A DNA stretch of 64,000 nt from Treponema sp. (lineage in GTDB: Bacteria; Spirochaetota; Spirochaetia; Treponematales; Treponemataceae), in the NCBI GenBank assembly GCA_024687165.1, contig JAILEY010000038.1, forward strand, positions 1 through 64,000, in the 5' to 3' direction. Position 1 is the first letter of the stretch, and every line of letters begins with the position of its first letter. The notes below the pieces were generated by a model. That model worked only from the letters and a program-made list of their open reading frames with translations, was not told the DNA's origin and ran no database searches. The position numbers and the translations under genes were made by a program. Below are positions 35,882 to 43,479 of this stretch, one piece after another.

Positions 35882-37165
35882 CTATAAGTATAACTCAGAA
35901 TTTACTATTTTCCCTTTTATTGCCGTTGCTGCTGCAGTTGCAGGACTCATCAGGTGTACCATACCGCCTTTTCCCATTCTTCCGTTGAAATTTCGGTTTG
36001 TTGTACTGGCACAGATTTCACCCTCAGAAAGTACACCGTTGCTCATTCCAAGGCATGCACCGCAACTTGGATTTGTTACGCAGAATCCCGCATCCAGAAA
36101 GATTTCAAGAAGTCCTTCCTTTAACGCTGCTTTGTAAACACTGCTTGTTGCAGGACTTACAATCGCCCTGATTCCCGGTGCAATATGTTTTCCTTTTAAA
36201 ATTCCGGCTGCTATCCGAAGATCGCTGATTCGTCCGTTTGTACATGAGCCTATATAAACCTGATTTACACTGATATTTGACATCTGACTCACCGGTTTTA
36301 CCTGGTCCGGCTTATATTCAACAGTGCACATAGGTTCAAGGTTACAGAGATTGAATTCAATCGATTTTTCGTATATTGCGTCATCGTCTGAAGCCCATTT
36401 TGAATACTCTTTAAGGGCTTCTTCCTTGCTGCAAAATTCATCTTTTATGAAAGGCCACAGATATTCTACAGTTGTCATGTCTGGCATACAGATTCCACTT
36501 GTTGCACCGCATTCTACTGCCATATTGCATACAGTCATTCTTTCTTCCATCGAGAAGTTTTTTATAATGTCACCTGTAAATTCTATAACGCAGTCTGTGG
36601 CTCCGTTTGTTCCTATCTGACTTAAAACAAAAAGTATGACATCCTTTGCAAAAACGCCTTTTTTTAGATTTCCTTTTAAGGTTATTTTAATTGTTTTGGG
36701 TTCTTTGAAGGAACATACGCCTTTAAGAATCCCGACTTCAAGGTCTGTTGTACCGACACCTGCTGCAAAAGCACCAAAAGCACCGTGTGTACAGGTGTGG
36801 CTGTCTCCCATAATCACTGTAAATCCGGGGCGGATAAAACCTTTTTCCGGGAAGAGTGCATGGCATACACCATTTGAACCTATATCAAAAAAATCTTTTA
36901 TATTGTTTCTTTTTGCCCAGTCGCGCAGAATTTTTCCCTGTAGAGCAGTCTTACTGTCTTTGGCTGGACTTACATGGTCTATTACGGCTTTAATTTTAGT
37001 GCTGTCAAATACTTTATCTTTTCCGCGTTCTATAAGATCTTGAATTGCAAGCGGGGTAGTGATTTCGTGGCAGAAAACTCTATCAATCCTTAAAATTGAA
37101 GTATCTTCGTATGGCTTATCTACGAGGTGAGATTCAAAAATTTTCTGCGCTAAAGTCTTTCCCAT
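35882..37165 (-). CDS. LeuC-type aconitase-family hydro-lyase large subunit
   Basis: A 427-residue iron-sulfur hydro-lyase. Fe-S ligands are visible in GSCTNGRISDLR and NPSCGACLGMSNG, and the substrate region MGDSHTCTHGAFGAFAAGVGTTD is present. The length and lack of a long insertion match the LeuC2/homoaconitase/dimethylmaleate-hydratase branch. It isomerises or hydrates a 2- or 3-hydroxy diacid by moving water through a 4Fe-4S centre. Its neighbours are the small subunit and a D-2-hydroxyacid dehydrogenase 1 nt upstream, suggesting a short diacid pathway rather than the classical leuABCD operon. Confidence 0.88.
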   Translation of the reverse strand: MGKTLAQKIFESHLVDKPYEDTSILRIDRVFCHEITTPLAIQDLIERGKDKVFDSTKIKAVIDHVSPAKDSKTALQGKILRDWAKRNNIKDFFDIGSNGVCHALFPEKGFIRPGFTVIMGDSHTCTHGAFGAFAAGVGTTDLEVGILKGVCSFKEPKTIKITLKGNLKKGVFAKDVILFVLSQIGTNGATDCVIEFTGDIIKNFSMEERMTVCNMAVECGATSGICMPDMTTVEYLWPFIKDEFCSKEEALKEYSKWASDDDAIYEKSIEFNLCNLEPMCTVEYKPDQVKPVSQMSNISVNQVYIGSCTNGRISDLRIAAGILKGKHIAPGIRAIVSPATSSVYKAALKEGLLEIFLDAGFCVTNPSCGACLGMSNGVLSEGEICASTTNRNFNGRMGKGGMVHLMSPATAAATAIKGKIVNSELYL

Positions 37166-37166
37166 T

Positions 37167-38114
37167 TTATTTGTTTACAACGTTCTGAGGATTACCCGCA
37201 AGATATTTTTTTATGTTCTCTACAACAACACCCTGTAATCTTTTTCTGGTTTCTGTTGCGGCCCATGCAATATGAGGGGTAATTATACAGTTCTTTGCCG
37301 TTAAAAGGGGATTATCCTTTGACATTGGCTCCTGACAGACTACATCTGCTGCATATCCTGCAATTTTTCCACTGTTGAGGGCATCTGCAACATCTTTTTC
37401 GTTTATGAGGGGGCCTCGTGCTGTATTGATGATGTAAGCTGTTTTCTTCATTAGGAACAGAGTAGACTTATTTACAACTTCTCTTGTTTTATCTGTTAGC
37501 GGTGCGTGGAGGGAAATGAAATCTGATTCATTAAAAAGAGTTGATACATCAACGGGATTTTCAATTTCCTCTTTTGGAGTTCTTGTGTTTACAATAACCT
37601 TCATACCGTAAGCTTTTGCAATTCTTGCTACTCTTGCACCAATTGAGCCGTATCCGTAAATTCCAAGAGTTTTTCCTTCAAGTTCAATCAGTGGAGTCTT
37701 CCAGTAGCAGAAATCAGGGCATTTTATCCAGTCTCCAGACATTACGCTGTCTGAATGGAGCTGTGTATGGCATGCAAATTCACTTATAAAAGCAAATACC
37801 AGCTGTGCAACACCCGCAGTACTGTAGGACGGCACATTTGTTACGACTACATTGTGTTTTTTGCAGGCTTCAAGGTCGATTACATTATATCCTGTTGCCA
37901 TTACTCCTATATATTTGAGTTTTGGACAGGCAGAGAGAACTTCTTCTGTTATGTTGATTTTATTGAGGAGAATAATTTCACTGTCACCGATTCTTTCAGC
38001 GACAAGTTCCTGTGGTGTGCGCGGATAAACTGTAAGTTCACCGAATGATTTTATGCAGTCCCAGGATAAGTCACCTGGATTGAGTGCATTTCCATCAAGG
38101 ATTGTAATACGCAT
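37167..38114 (-). CDS. D-2-hydroxyacid dehydrogenase (NAD-dependent)
   Basis: A 315-residue member of the D-isomer-specific 2-hydroxyacid dehydrogenase family. The NAD-binding fingerprint GIYGYGSIGARVARIAKAYG lies near the middle, and the active-site Arg, Glu and His fall in NTARGPLIN, VVCQEPMSKDNPL and CIITPHIAW. It would interconvert a 2-keto acid and a D-2-hydroxy acid, with glycerate/hydroxypyruvate the family default. It is sandwiched between an HMA-like gene and leuC-type genes with gaps of 1-4 nt, so its substrate may be a product or precursor of the hydro-lyase. Confidence 0.88.
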   Translation of the reverse strand: MRITILDGNALNPGDLSWDCIKSFGELTVYPRTPQELVAERIGDSEIILLNKINITEEVLSACPKLKYIGVMATGYNVIDLEACKKHNVVVTNVPSYSTAGVAQLVFAFISEFACHTQLHSDSVMSGDWIKCPDFCYWKTPLIELEGKTLGIYGYGSIGARVARIAKAYGMKVIVNTRTPKEEIENPVDVSTLFNESDFISLHAPLTDKTREVVNKSTLFLMKKTAYIINTARGPLINEKDVADALNSGKIAGYAADVVCQEPMSKDNPLLTAKNCIITPHIAWAATETRKRLQGVVVENIKKYLAGNPQNVVNK

Positions 38115-38118
38115 TTTA

Positions 38119-38328
38119 TCAACCTAAAGCCATTACGCCGGTTGAACTGATTGCTGCAGAAATTGCATCTTCAATTCCGGCTGTAGATTCATCGAAGTCT
38201 ACACATACCTGACATTTTGCTGCTGAAGAAACAACATTTGTTACTCCTGCAACACCTTTTACTGCAGCATCAACTTTTGCTGCTGTTGCATCGTCATCCA
38301 TGCCGGTTACGTAAATTTTTTTCTGCAT
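38119..38328 (-). CDS. Small HMA-fold protein lacking the usual metal-binding cysteines
   Basis: A 69-residue protein with the beta-alpha-beta-beta-alpha-beta pattern of heavy-metal-associated (HMA) domains (KKIYVTGMDDDATAAKVDAAVKGVAGVTNVVSSAAKCQVCVDFDES...). The canonical MxCxxC loop is replaced by GMDDDAT, while a CxxC (KCQVC) appears in the third strand. Copper or zinc binding at the normal site is therefore unlikely. It is the first gene of the operon with the hydroxyacid dehydrogenase, leuCD-type genes, alpha-2-macroglobulin and pbpC, with a GGGAG ribosome site. Role unknown. Confidence 0.75.
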   Translation of the reverse strand: MQKKIYVTGMDDDATAAKVDAAVKGVAGVTNVVSSAAKCQVCVDFDESTAGIEDAISAAISSTGVMALG

Positions 38329-38363
38329 ATTTCAATCTCCCTTGAGAAACTCTTCCAAAAAGA

Positions 38364-38392
38364 ATTATATATACTGTAGGGGATTTATTCAA
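38364..38392 (-). promoter_or_regulatory. Promoter of the HMA-leuCD-A2M-pbpC operon
   Basis: TTGAAT (38392-38387), 17-bp spacer, TATAAT (38369-38364) on the minus strand, about 36 nt before the ATG at 38328. All six downstream genes are on the same strand with gaps below 50 nt. Confidence 0.65.
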
Positions 38393-38415
38393 GTAAATTT
38401 TTTCTGAAATGTGCT

Positions 38416-39435
38416 TTAGTCGGTCTCTGATCTGCCTAATTGACCACATGCACCGCCAATTTTTTTCCCTCGTGGTGTTCTTAAGTTTACATTAAGATTT
38501 GCTTTCTCTAGATACTTAACGAATGTATTGCATTCTTTCCTTAATGGAGTCTTAAATTGTAAATTTGGTACTGGATTCCATGGAATAAGGTTTATGTATA
38601 CATCTGCACCCTTAGCAAATTCTATTAATTCGTCAGCACTTTCTTTTGATGTATTTTTCCCTGAAAGAAGAGCCGCTTCAAGGGTAACACGTTTTCCTGT
38701 TTTTTCTGCATAATATTTTATGGCTTTTTTTAACTCTGGCAGAGGATTTCCTTTTGTAACAGGCATAAGCTCTTCCCGTAACTGAGGGTTTGCTGTTGTT
38801 AAACTTACAGCAAGTCTCATCGAAGGACCATTGTCTGCAAGATCGTAAATTCCTTTTATTATTCCGCTTGTGCTCAGTGTAATTCTTCTGGCGCTTAAAG
38901 CTCTCCCTTTTGGATCTGTAAGTACAGCTACGGCTTTTCTGATCTCACTAAGATTTTGCATAGGTTCACCCATGCCCATGAATACAATGTTGTCGAGTTT
39001 TCCGGCTTCTTTTTCCATAAAGAGGAATTCTTCAACTATTTCACCTGCTGTAAGATTTCTTCCAAGACCAAGCTGTCCTGTCTGACAGAATGCACATTTC
39101 ATGGCACATCCGGCCTGGCAGCTTACGCATGCAGTTTTTCTTCCTTCTTTATCAGTTAACAGTACTGTTTCAATCTGTCTTCCGTCAAAAAGCGTAATCT
39201 GAAGTTTTATAGTTCCGTCCGGATCTATAAGTGCTTTTGAAACAGTGGAGGTGCGAAGAGCTACTTTTTCTTCAAGAACAGCCCTTGTGTTTTTATCAAT
39301 GTTTGTCATTTCATCAAAAGAAACTGCACCTTTTGCTATCCATTCGTAAATCTGCTTTGCACGGAATTCCGGCTTGAGCTGCAGTTTTTCAGCAATTTCT
39401 TTTGGAAAGAGGCCTGTGAGTGAAATTTTTTCCAT
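38416..39435 (-). CDS. rlmN: Dual-specificity RNA methyltransferase RlmN
   Basis: A 339-residue radical SAM enzyme that methylates C2 of A2503 in 23S rRNA and A37 in some tRNAs. The radical SAM cysteines are in GCAMKCAFCQTG, followed by FMGMGEPMQNL and the GG-type and ARRITLSTSG blocks. The mechanistic C-terminal cysteine is present in GGACGQLG. It is the last gene of the ankyrin-rsmD-TPR operon, 6 nt after the TPR gene. Confidence 0.96.
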   Translation of the reverse strand: MEKISLTGLFPKEIAEKLQLKPEFRAKQIYEWIAKGAVSFDEMTNIDKNTRAVLEEKVALRTSTVSKALIDPDGTIKLQITLFDGRQIETVLLTDKEGRKTACVSCQAGCAMKCAFCQTGQLGLGRNLTAGEIVEEFLFMEKEAGKLDNIVFMGMGEPMQNLSEIRKAVAVLTDPKGRALSARRITLSTSGIIKGIYDLADNGPSMRLAVSLTTANPQLREELMPVTKGNPLPELKKAIKYYAEKTGKRVTLEAALLSGKNTSKESADELIEFAKGADVYINLIPWNPVPNLQFKTPLRKECNTFVKYLEKANLNVNLRTPRGKKIGGACGQLGRSETD

Positions 39436-39441
39436 AATTCG

Positions 39442-40596
39442 TCAGCTTGCCTGGATCTGATCCATAAAATCGTTTATTGCCTGGCTTTTTATACCAAGTC
39501 TCTGGAATGACTGAAGTATGTTTATTGCTTCCTGCTTTTTATTTGTCTTCATGTAGCAGTCTGCTATGTCAATGTATAATCTGTAGTTTTTAGGGTCATC
39601 CTTTACAAGTTTTGAAAGACGATCGATTGCTTCATCGTATTTTCCCTGACCTTTGCAGATTAATGCAAGACCAAGTGCTGCGTATACATCAAAGTCTATG
39701 TCCATAGCACGATTGTAATAATCAGCTGCTGTTGCATAGTCTCCTGTATTTCTGAAAGCGTCGCCTGTACGTGTAAGGATAACTTTGTTTTTAGGATCGA
39801 TTTCAAGAATTTTGTTCCAGTATTCAATCGAACGGAACTGCTGGTTCATACCGCGGTAACAGTCAGCAATTCCGAATAAGGCGTAGAAATTTTTTGGATC
39901 TTTTTCAAGTGCTTTTTCAAAATATGGGAGCCCTTTTTCAAAAGTCTTGAGCTTTCTGTGACAGTTTCCTATTGATGTAAGAACGCGGATATCAACTCCA
40001 TCTGGATTAATATCTACCATACGAGTCCAGTAGAAAAGAGCATCCTTGTATTCCTTAAAATCATAGTGCAGGTGTCCAAGACCGATGAGAGCATATGCAT
40101 TATTTTCTTCCATCTCGAGAACTTTAAGATAAAGTGCCTTTGATTTTTTTAAGTCATGAGTTTTTCTGTAGGCATCTGCAACTCGTGTTAAAACCGTAAT
40201 GTTTCTGTCATCATGTACAAGGTACTGTTCCCAGATTTCAATTGCCTTGTGATACTGATTAATTGCCTTATAGCAGTCAGCAAGACCAAAAAGGGCATAG
40301 TTGTTCCCCGGATGATGAGCAAGACATTTTGAATAATATTCTATTGCAGCATTGAAGTGTGACTGTTTTCTTTCACAGTCTCCAAGACCGACAAGTGCAT
40401 AGTTGTTGTTGTCTTCTATTTCAAGAATTTCTTTAAAGGATTTAAGAGATTCTTCAATATTGTTTTCTTTTAGAAACTGATAACCTTTTTTGGAAAGATC
40501 GCTTATCTGCTTTGCTTTTGGATCATCTGTTTTGCCTGCATCTGCTACAGATTGAGCTGACATGTCAAATTCTGATTCGTTTTTTTGATTTTCCAT
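39442..40596 (-). CDS. Tetratricopeptide-repeat protein
   Basis: A 384-residue protein made almost wholly of about ten TPR units, with the recurring pattern NNYALVGLGDCERKQSHFNAAIEYYSKCL, NNYALFGLADCYKAINQYHKAIEIWEQYL, NAYALIGLGHLHYDF and so on. No signal peptide or membrane helix is evident, so it is probably cytoplasmic and acts as a protein scaffold. It lies between a small protein gene and rlmN in a minus-strand operon. Partners are unknown. Confidence 0.9.
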   Translation of the reverse strand: MENQKNESEFDMSAQSVADAGKTDDPKAKQISDLSKKGYQFLKENNIEESLKSFKEILEIEDNNNYALVGLGDCERKQSHFNAAIEYYSKCLAHHPGNNYALFGLADCYKAINQYHKAIEIWEQYLVHDDRNITVLTRVADAYRKTHDLKKSKALYLKVLEMEENNAYALIGLGHLHYDFKEYKDALFYWTRMVDINPDGVDIRVLTSIGNCHRKLKTFEKGLPYFEKALEKDPKNFYALFGIADCYRGMNQQFRSIEYWNKILEIDPKNKVILTRTGDAFRNTGDYATAADYYNRAMDIDFDVYAALGLALICKGQGKYDEAIDRLSKLVKDDPKNYRLYIDIADCYMKTNKKQEAINILQSFQRLGIKSQAINDFMDQIQAS

Positions 40597-40613
40597 TTTT
40601 TACTTCCTTATTT

Positions 40614-40952
40614 TTATTCTTTTAGCAGGGCTGATATGGTTTGTGAAACTTTTTCAATAAGCGGTTCACTTTTTCTTTTATTATGTGCAAGAAGATATAA
40701 TTTTAGCGCGTCAAGAAATTCATTTTTTTCCGCATATTTGTCACCGACTCTTGTAAGTCCGTCTGAATATCCGGTTGTAATAAAAATTCTTTCCGCCATT
40801 TCAAATTTTCCCTCATTAAATAAAGCATTTGCTTTTCTGTTGAGAGCAACTTTCTGCGGATCTGAAAGCCCGGAAACTGGAGCATCTGTTGTTTTTATGA
40901 ATGCGTACGAGTCCTGCTTTTTATCAATCTCATTTTTTAAATCTTTATTCAT
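40614..40952 (-). CDS. Small conserved-looking helical protein
   Basis: A 112-residue soluble, helix-rich protein. Its middle (KVALNRKANALFNEGKFEMAERIFITTGYSDGLTRVGDKYAEKNEFLDALKLYLLAHNK) looks like two degenerate TPR-type hairpins, and it lies 17 nt before the TPR gene, so the two may interact. I do not recognise a named family. Its coding character is good and a shadow ORF on the other strand of similar length (40585-40956) is not convincing. Confidence 0.7.
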   Translation of the reverse strand: MNKDLKNEIDKKQDSYAFIKTTDAPVSGLSDPQKVALNRKANALFNEGKFEMAERIFITTGYSDGLTRVGDKYAEKNEFLDALKLYLLAHNKRKSEPLIEKVSQTISALLKE

Positions 40953-41003
40953 ATAATAATAAATTGTAACTTGATATTTTCATTTGTCAAGTTTATGAAA
41001 AAA

Positions 41004-41573
41004 TTAGGACAGATTTTCACTATTTTTTTCATATTCATAGAAATTTACAATCGAACGGCCATAGACTCGTTTGTCTGTAAGCACAAGATTTTCAATTTTG
41101 TCTGGAAGTGCATCTTCTGCAGGGTAGTGAATCATCAGCTGTCCGCCTTCTTTTAAGAGGCCTCTTTTTGCAGCTGTTGAAATAATCTCCTGACGGAATT
41201 TGTATGGAAACGGAGGATCAAAGAAAATAAAATCATACTGACCCTTGTGACGTTTTAAGAATAGCTCTACAGCCATAAAGTGACAGTTGATTCTAACTCC
41301 GACTTCTTCAGCCATCTTTACATTCTGAAAAATTATTTTTGCTTTTGACTTGTCCATCTCACATAGTGTTACGTCTTTTGCACCATGACTAACTGCTTCA
41401 AGAGCTATTGTTCCTGAGCCGGAAAACAGGTCAAGAAAAGATTTTCCTTCAAGTCTTGTAGAAAGAATGCTGAATACAGATTCCCTCATTTTATCCATTG
41501 CCGGACGAATAGCCATCTTTCCGTATGGAGTTTCCGTAACGCGTCCCTTGAGTTTACCGCCTGTAATTCTCAT
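41004..41573 (-). CDS. rsmD: 16S rRNA (guanine966-N2)-methyltransferase
   Basis: A 189-residue Rossmann-fold methyltransferase. It carries MRITGGKLKGR, the SAM-binding FLDLFSGSGTIALEAVSHGA and the catalytic FFDPPFPYKF, all typical of RsmD, which methylates G966 of 16S rRNA during small-subunit assembly. AAGGA precedes the ATG by 7 nt. Gene order ankyrin-rsmD-small protein-TPR-rlmN places two rRNA methyltransferases in one operon. Confidence 0.94.
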   Translation of the reverse strand: MRITGGKLKGRVTETPYGKMAIRPAMDKMRESVFSILSTRLEGKSFLDLFSGSGTIALEAVSHGAKDVTLCEMDKSKAKIIFQNVKMAEEVGVRINCHFMAVELFLKRHKGQYDFIFFDPPFPYKFRQEIISTAAKRGLLKEGGQLMIHYPAEDALPDKIENLVLTDKRVYGRSIVNFYEYEKNSENLS

Positions 41574-41583
41574 TGAGTGATCC

Positions 41584-43212
41584 TTACTTTGATTTTTTTG
41601 ATGAACTGTTTAATGCCCAGTAAGTATCATCATGTGCAAGATTTTTGTTTGATTTTGCATAGTCAAATGCAGTTTTCCCAGAATCATCCATAATGTCAGT
41701 TCTTGCCCCGGAATCAAGGAGAATCTGAAGAACCTGTGTAGAAGTTGCATACTGTGCTGCATACATCAAAGGTGTCTGTCCTTTCCAGAGTCTGTTGAGA
41801 GGAAGTCCCATTTCTGTAAACAGTTTGATTTTTGCAAGTCTTATATGATCATTTCCTGAATTTCCTGTAATTGCAAAAATAAATGCGCGGAAAACCTCAG
41901 CTTCGGATGCAGAGCGGTTTTTAAGAAGAAGTGCAATTATTTCCGGATTCTGAGAGTAATCTGCAGCCATAAGGAGTGGTGTTGCGTTGTACTTGTTTCT
42001 AACTCGAACATGAGCTCCTTTATCAATCAGCATTTTTACGATGTTCAGGTTGTTCTGGTAACGGCATGCATACATCAGTGCAGACCATCCGTCTCTGTCT
42101 CTTCTATTTACATCAGCACCGCTTTCAATAAGTTTGCGGACATCCCAGTCATTTCCTGTTTTTGCTGCTTTCATAAGAAGTGTTACACCGTATTTATCTG
42201 CTGCATCAGGATTTTTTATGAGGTCTGAATTAAATGCTTTTGTCTCTTCAACTTCATCTTCCTCTGCATAATCCATGAGGAATGTCTGTGTATACTGTTT
42301 GATTTCAGCTTTTTTAGGATCTGCGAGAGGCTTTACTACAGGTTTTTCAACTTCTACCTGAGGTTCTTTTTTTTCTGTGATTTCTGTATTTTCTGCTTTT
42401 ACAGGTTCTGCTTCTGTAACAGGTGGAACTGCGGCAATAGCTGGAGTTTCTGCAACAGGTTCTGTAACTGCTTCAGCTTCTGCGACAGGATCTGGTGTCT
42501 GTGCTTCAGTTGACGGAATTTCTGCTTCTGTAACTGGTGCGGGTGCTGTTTCTGTTGTAATTTCTGCTGCAGTTTCTGTCTCTTGTGTCTGTGCTGCAGT
42601 TAAAAGAGCTGCATCTTCAGCTGCTTTTTCTGCCTGAGCATTAGCTTCAAATTCTGCCGCTGCCTGCTGTGCTGCAAGAAGCTCCGGATCGATTCCTGTA
42701 TTTTCAGCAGGTGCGTTTGCTTCTGCATTAGGATCGTCTGCGTATTCAAGAAGTTTTTTATAGATGTTTCTGTTTGAATTCATTGCAGCATATTCAAAAC
42801 TGCATTTTCCCTGACTGTCTTTTGCAAGGACTTTCTTTTTTCTTCCGCTTTTAAATAAAGTGTCAGCCTTTGCAATTTCTTCAATAACCTTTATGTCTGA
42901 AGTGTACTGTGCCGCAAACATGAGTGGAGTTCTTTTGTCTTTTGCAGTAGCTCTTGTATCAGATTCATAATCGATGCATAACTTTATGATATTGTATCCG
43001 CGGTTGTTTTCAAGACAGAGCATAAGGAAAGTTTCTCTGTTATCACCGAAAACCTGGTCCGGGAGCTTTCTGTTTTTTCTGAATGCATCCTTGATGTTTT
43101 CTACGGATCCTGTTTTTGCTGTTTCAATGTAATCTACAGGATCATTTGATTTTGCAAAAATTGATGCAGTTAATATAAATAAAAGTGGCAGTGCTAAAAA
43201 TGTCTTTTTCAT
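41584..43212 (-). CDS. Exported ankyrin-repeat protein with Ala/Pro/Thr/Glu linker
   Basis: A 542-residue protein. A signal peptide (MKKTFLALPLLFILTASIFAK) is followed by ankyrin repeats (about 30-165), a long low-complexity linker of Glu, Ala, Thr, Pro and Val (about 170-290, such as ETAPAPVTEAEIPSTEAQT), and a second ankyrin block (about 330-530, with GVTLLMKAAKTGNDWDVRKLIESGADVNRRDRDGWSALMYACRYQNNLNIVKMLIDKGAHVRVR). It should act in the periplasm as a binding protein. It heads the operon with rsmD and rlmN and has its own promoter with leaderless geometry. Confidence 0.88.
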   Translation of the reverse strand: MKKTFLALPLLFILTASIFAKSNDPVDYIETAKTGSVENIKDAFRKNRKLPDQVFGDNRETFLMLCLENNRGYNIIKLCIDYESDTRATAKDKRTPLMFAAQYTSDIKVIEEIAKADTLFKSGRKKKVLAKDSQGKCSFEYAAMNSNRNIYKKLLEYADDPNAEANAPAENTGIDPELLAAQQAAAEFEANAQAEKAAEDAALLTAAQTQETETAAEITTETAPAPVTEAEIPSTEAQTPDPVAEAEAVTEPVAETPAIAAVPPVTEAEPVKAENTEITEKKEPQVEVEKPVVKPLADPKKAEIKQYTQTFLMDYAEEDEVEETKAFNSDLIKNPDAADKYGVTLLMKAAKTGNDWDVRKLIESGADVNRRDRDGWSALMYACRYQNNLNIVKMLIDKGAHVRVRNKYNATPLLMAADYSQNPEIIALLLKNRSASEAEVFRAFIFAITGNSGNDHIRLAKIKLFTEMGLPLNRLWKGQTPLMYAAQYATSTQVLQILLDSGARTDIMDDSGKTAFDYAKSNKNLAHDDTYWALNSSSKKSK

Positions 43213-43221
43213 GATGCTACA

Positions 43222-43250
43222 ATTATAGGTTGAAATTTAAAAAAACACAA
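43222..43250 (-). promoter_or_regulatory. Promoter of the exported ankyrin operon, leaderless geometry
   Basis: TTGTGT (43250-43245), 17-bp spacer, TATAAT (43227-43222) on the minus strand. Only 9 nt separate the -10 box from the ATG at 43212, with no Shine-Dalgarno. Confidence 0.6.
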
Positions 43251-43389
43251 TGATTAATTGATATGAATATAAGCGCACAAGATGTTTTTCGTCTATGAGT
43301 TTCCGCTGATAGTTAGTCCCTGTGTTTTTACTTTATTTTTCAAAATTGTTTTTCTGCTGAATTTTATGCGTGTTTTAGGGCTTCATGCT

Positions 43390-43418
43390 TTGACTTTTCT
43401 ATTATCTCATGATAGAAT
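43390..43418 (+). promoter_or_regulatory. Promoter of the GH94 phosphorylase gene
   Basis: TTGACT (43390-43395), 17-bp spacer, TAGAAT (43413-43418). This gives a leader of about 55 nt before the ATG at 43480. The rest of the 267-bp gap upstream (43213-43389) holds only the divergent ankyrin promoter and nothing else I recognise. Confidence 0.55.
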
Positions 43419-43429
43419 TCACAAACTTT

Positions 43430-43451
43430 TTGGACTGTGTTTGCGGTCCAA
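43430..43451 (+). promoter_or_regulatory. Inverted repeat in the GH94 leader, possible operator
   Basis: TTGGACT (43430-43436) faces GGTCCAA (43445-43451) around 8 nt, immediately after the predicted transcription start of the phosphorylase gene. It could be a repressor site or a leader hairpin; nothing decides between them. Confidence 0.35.
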
Positions 43452-43479
43452 TTAATAAATTAATGAAGGAAAAAAAAAT

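Noticed and set aside
40585-40956. 123-aa plus-strand ORF opposite the small helical protein
   Set aside because: The minus-strand frame fits the operon and has better codon character; the plus frame is Ser/Phe-rich.
42377-42637. Ser/Ala/Val-rich ORF antisense to the ankyrin linker
   Set aside because: It mirrors the low-complexity Glu/Ala/Thr/Pro linker of the real gene.
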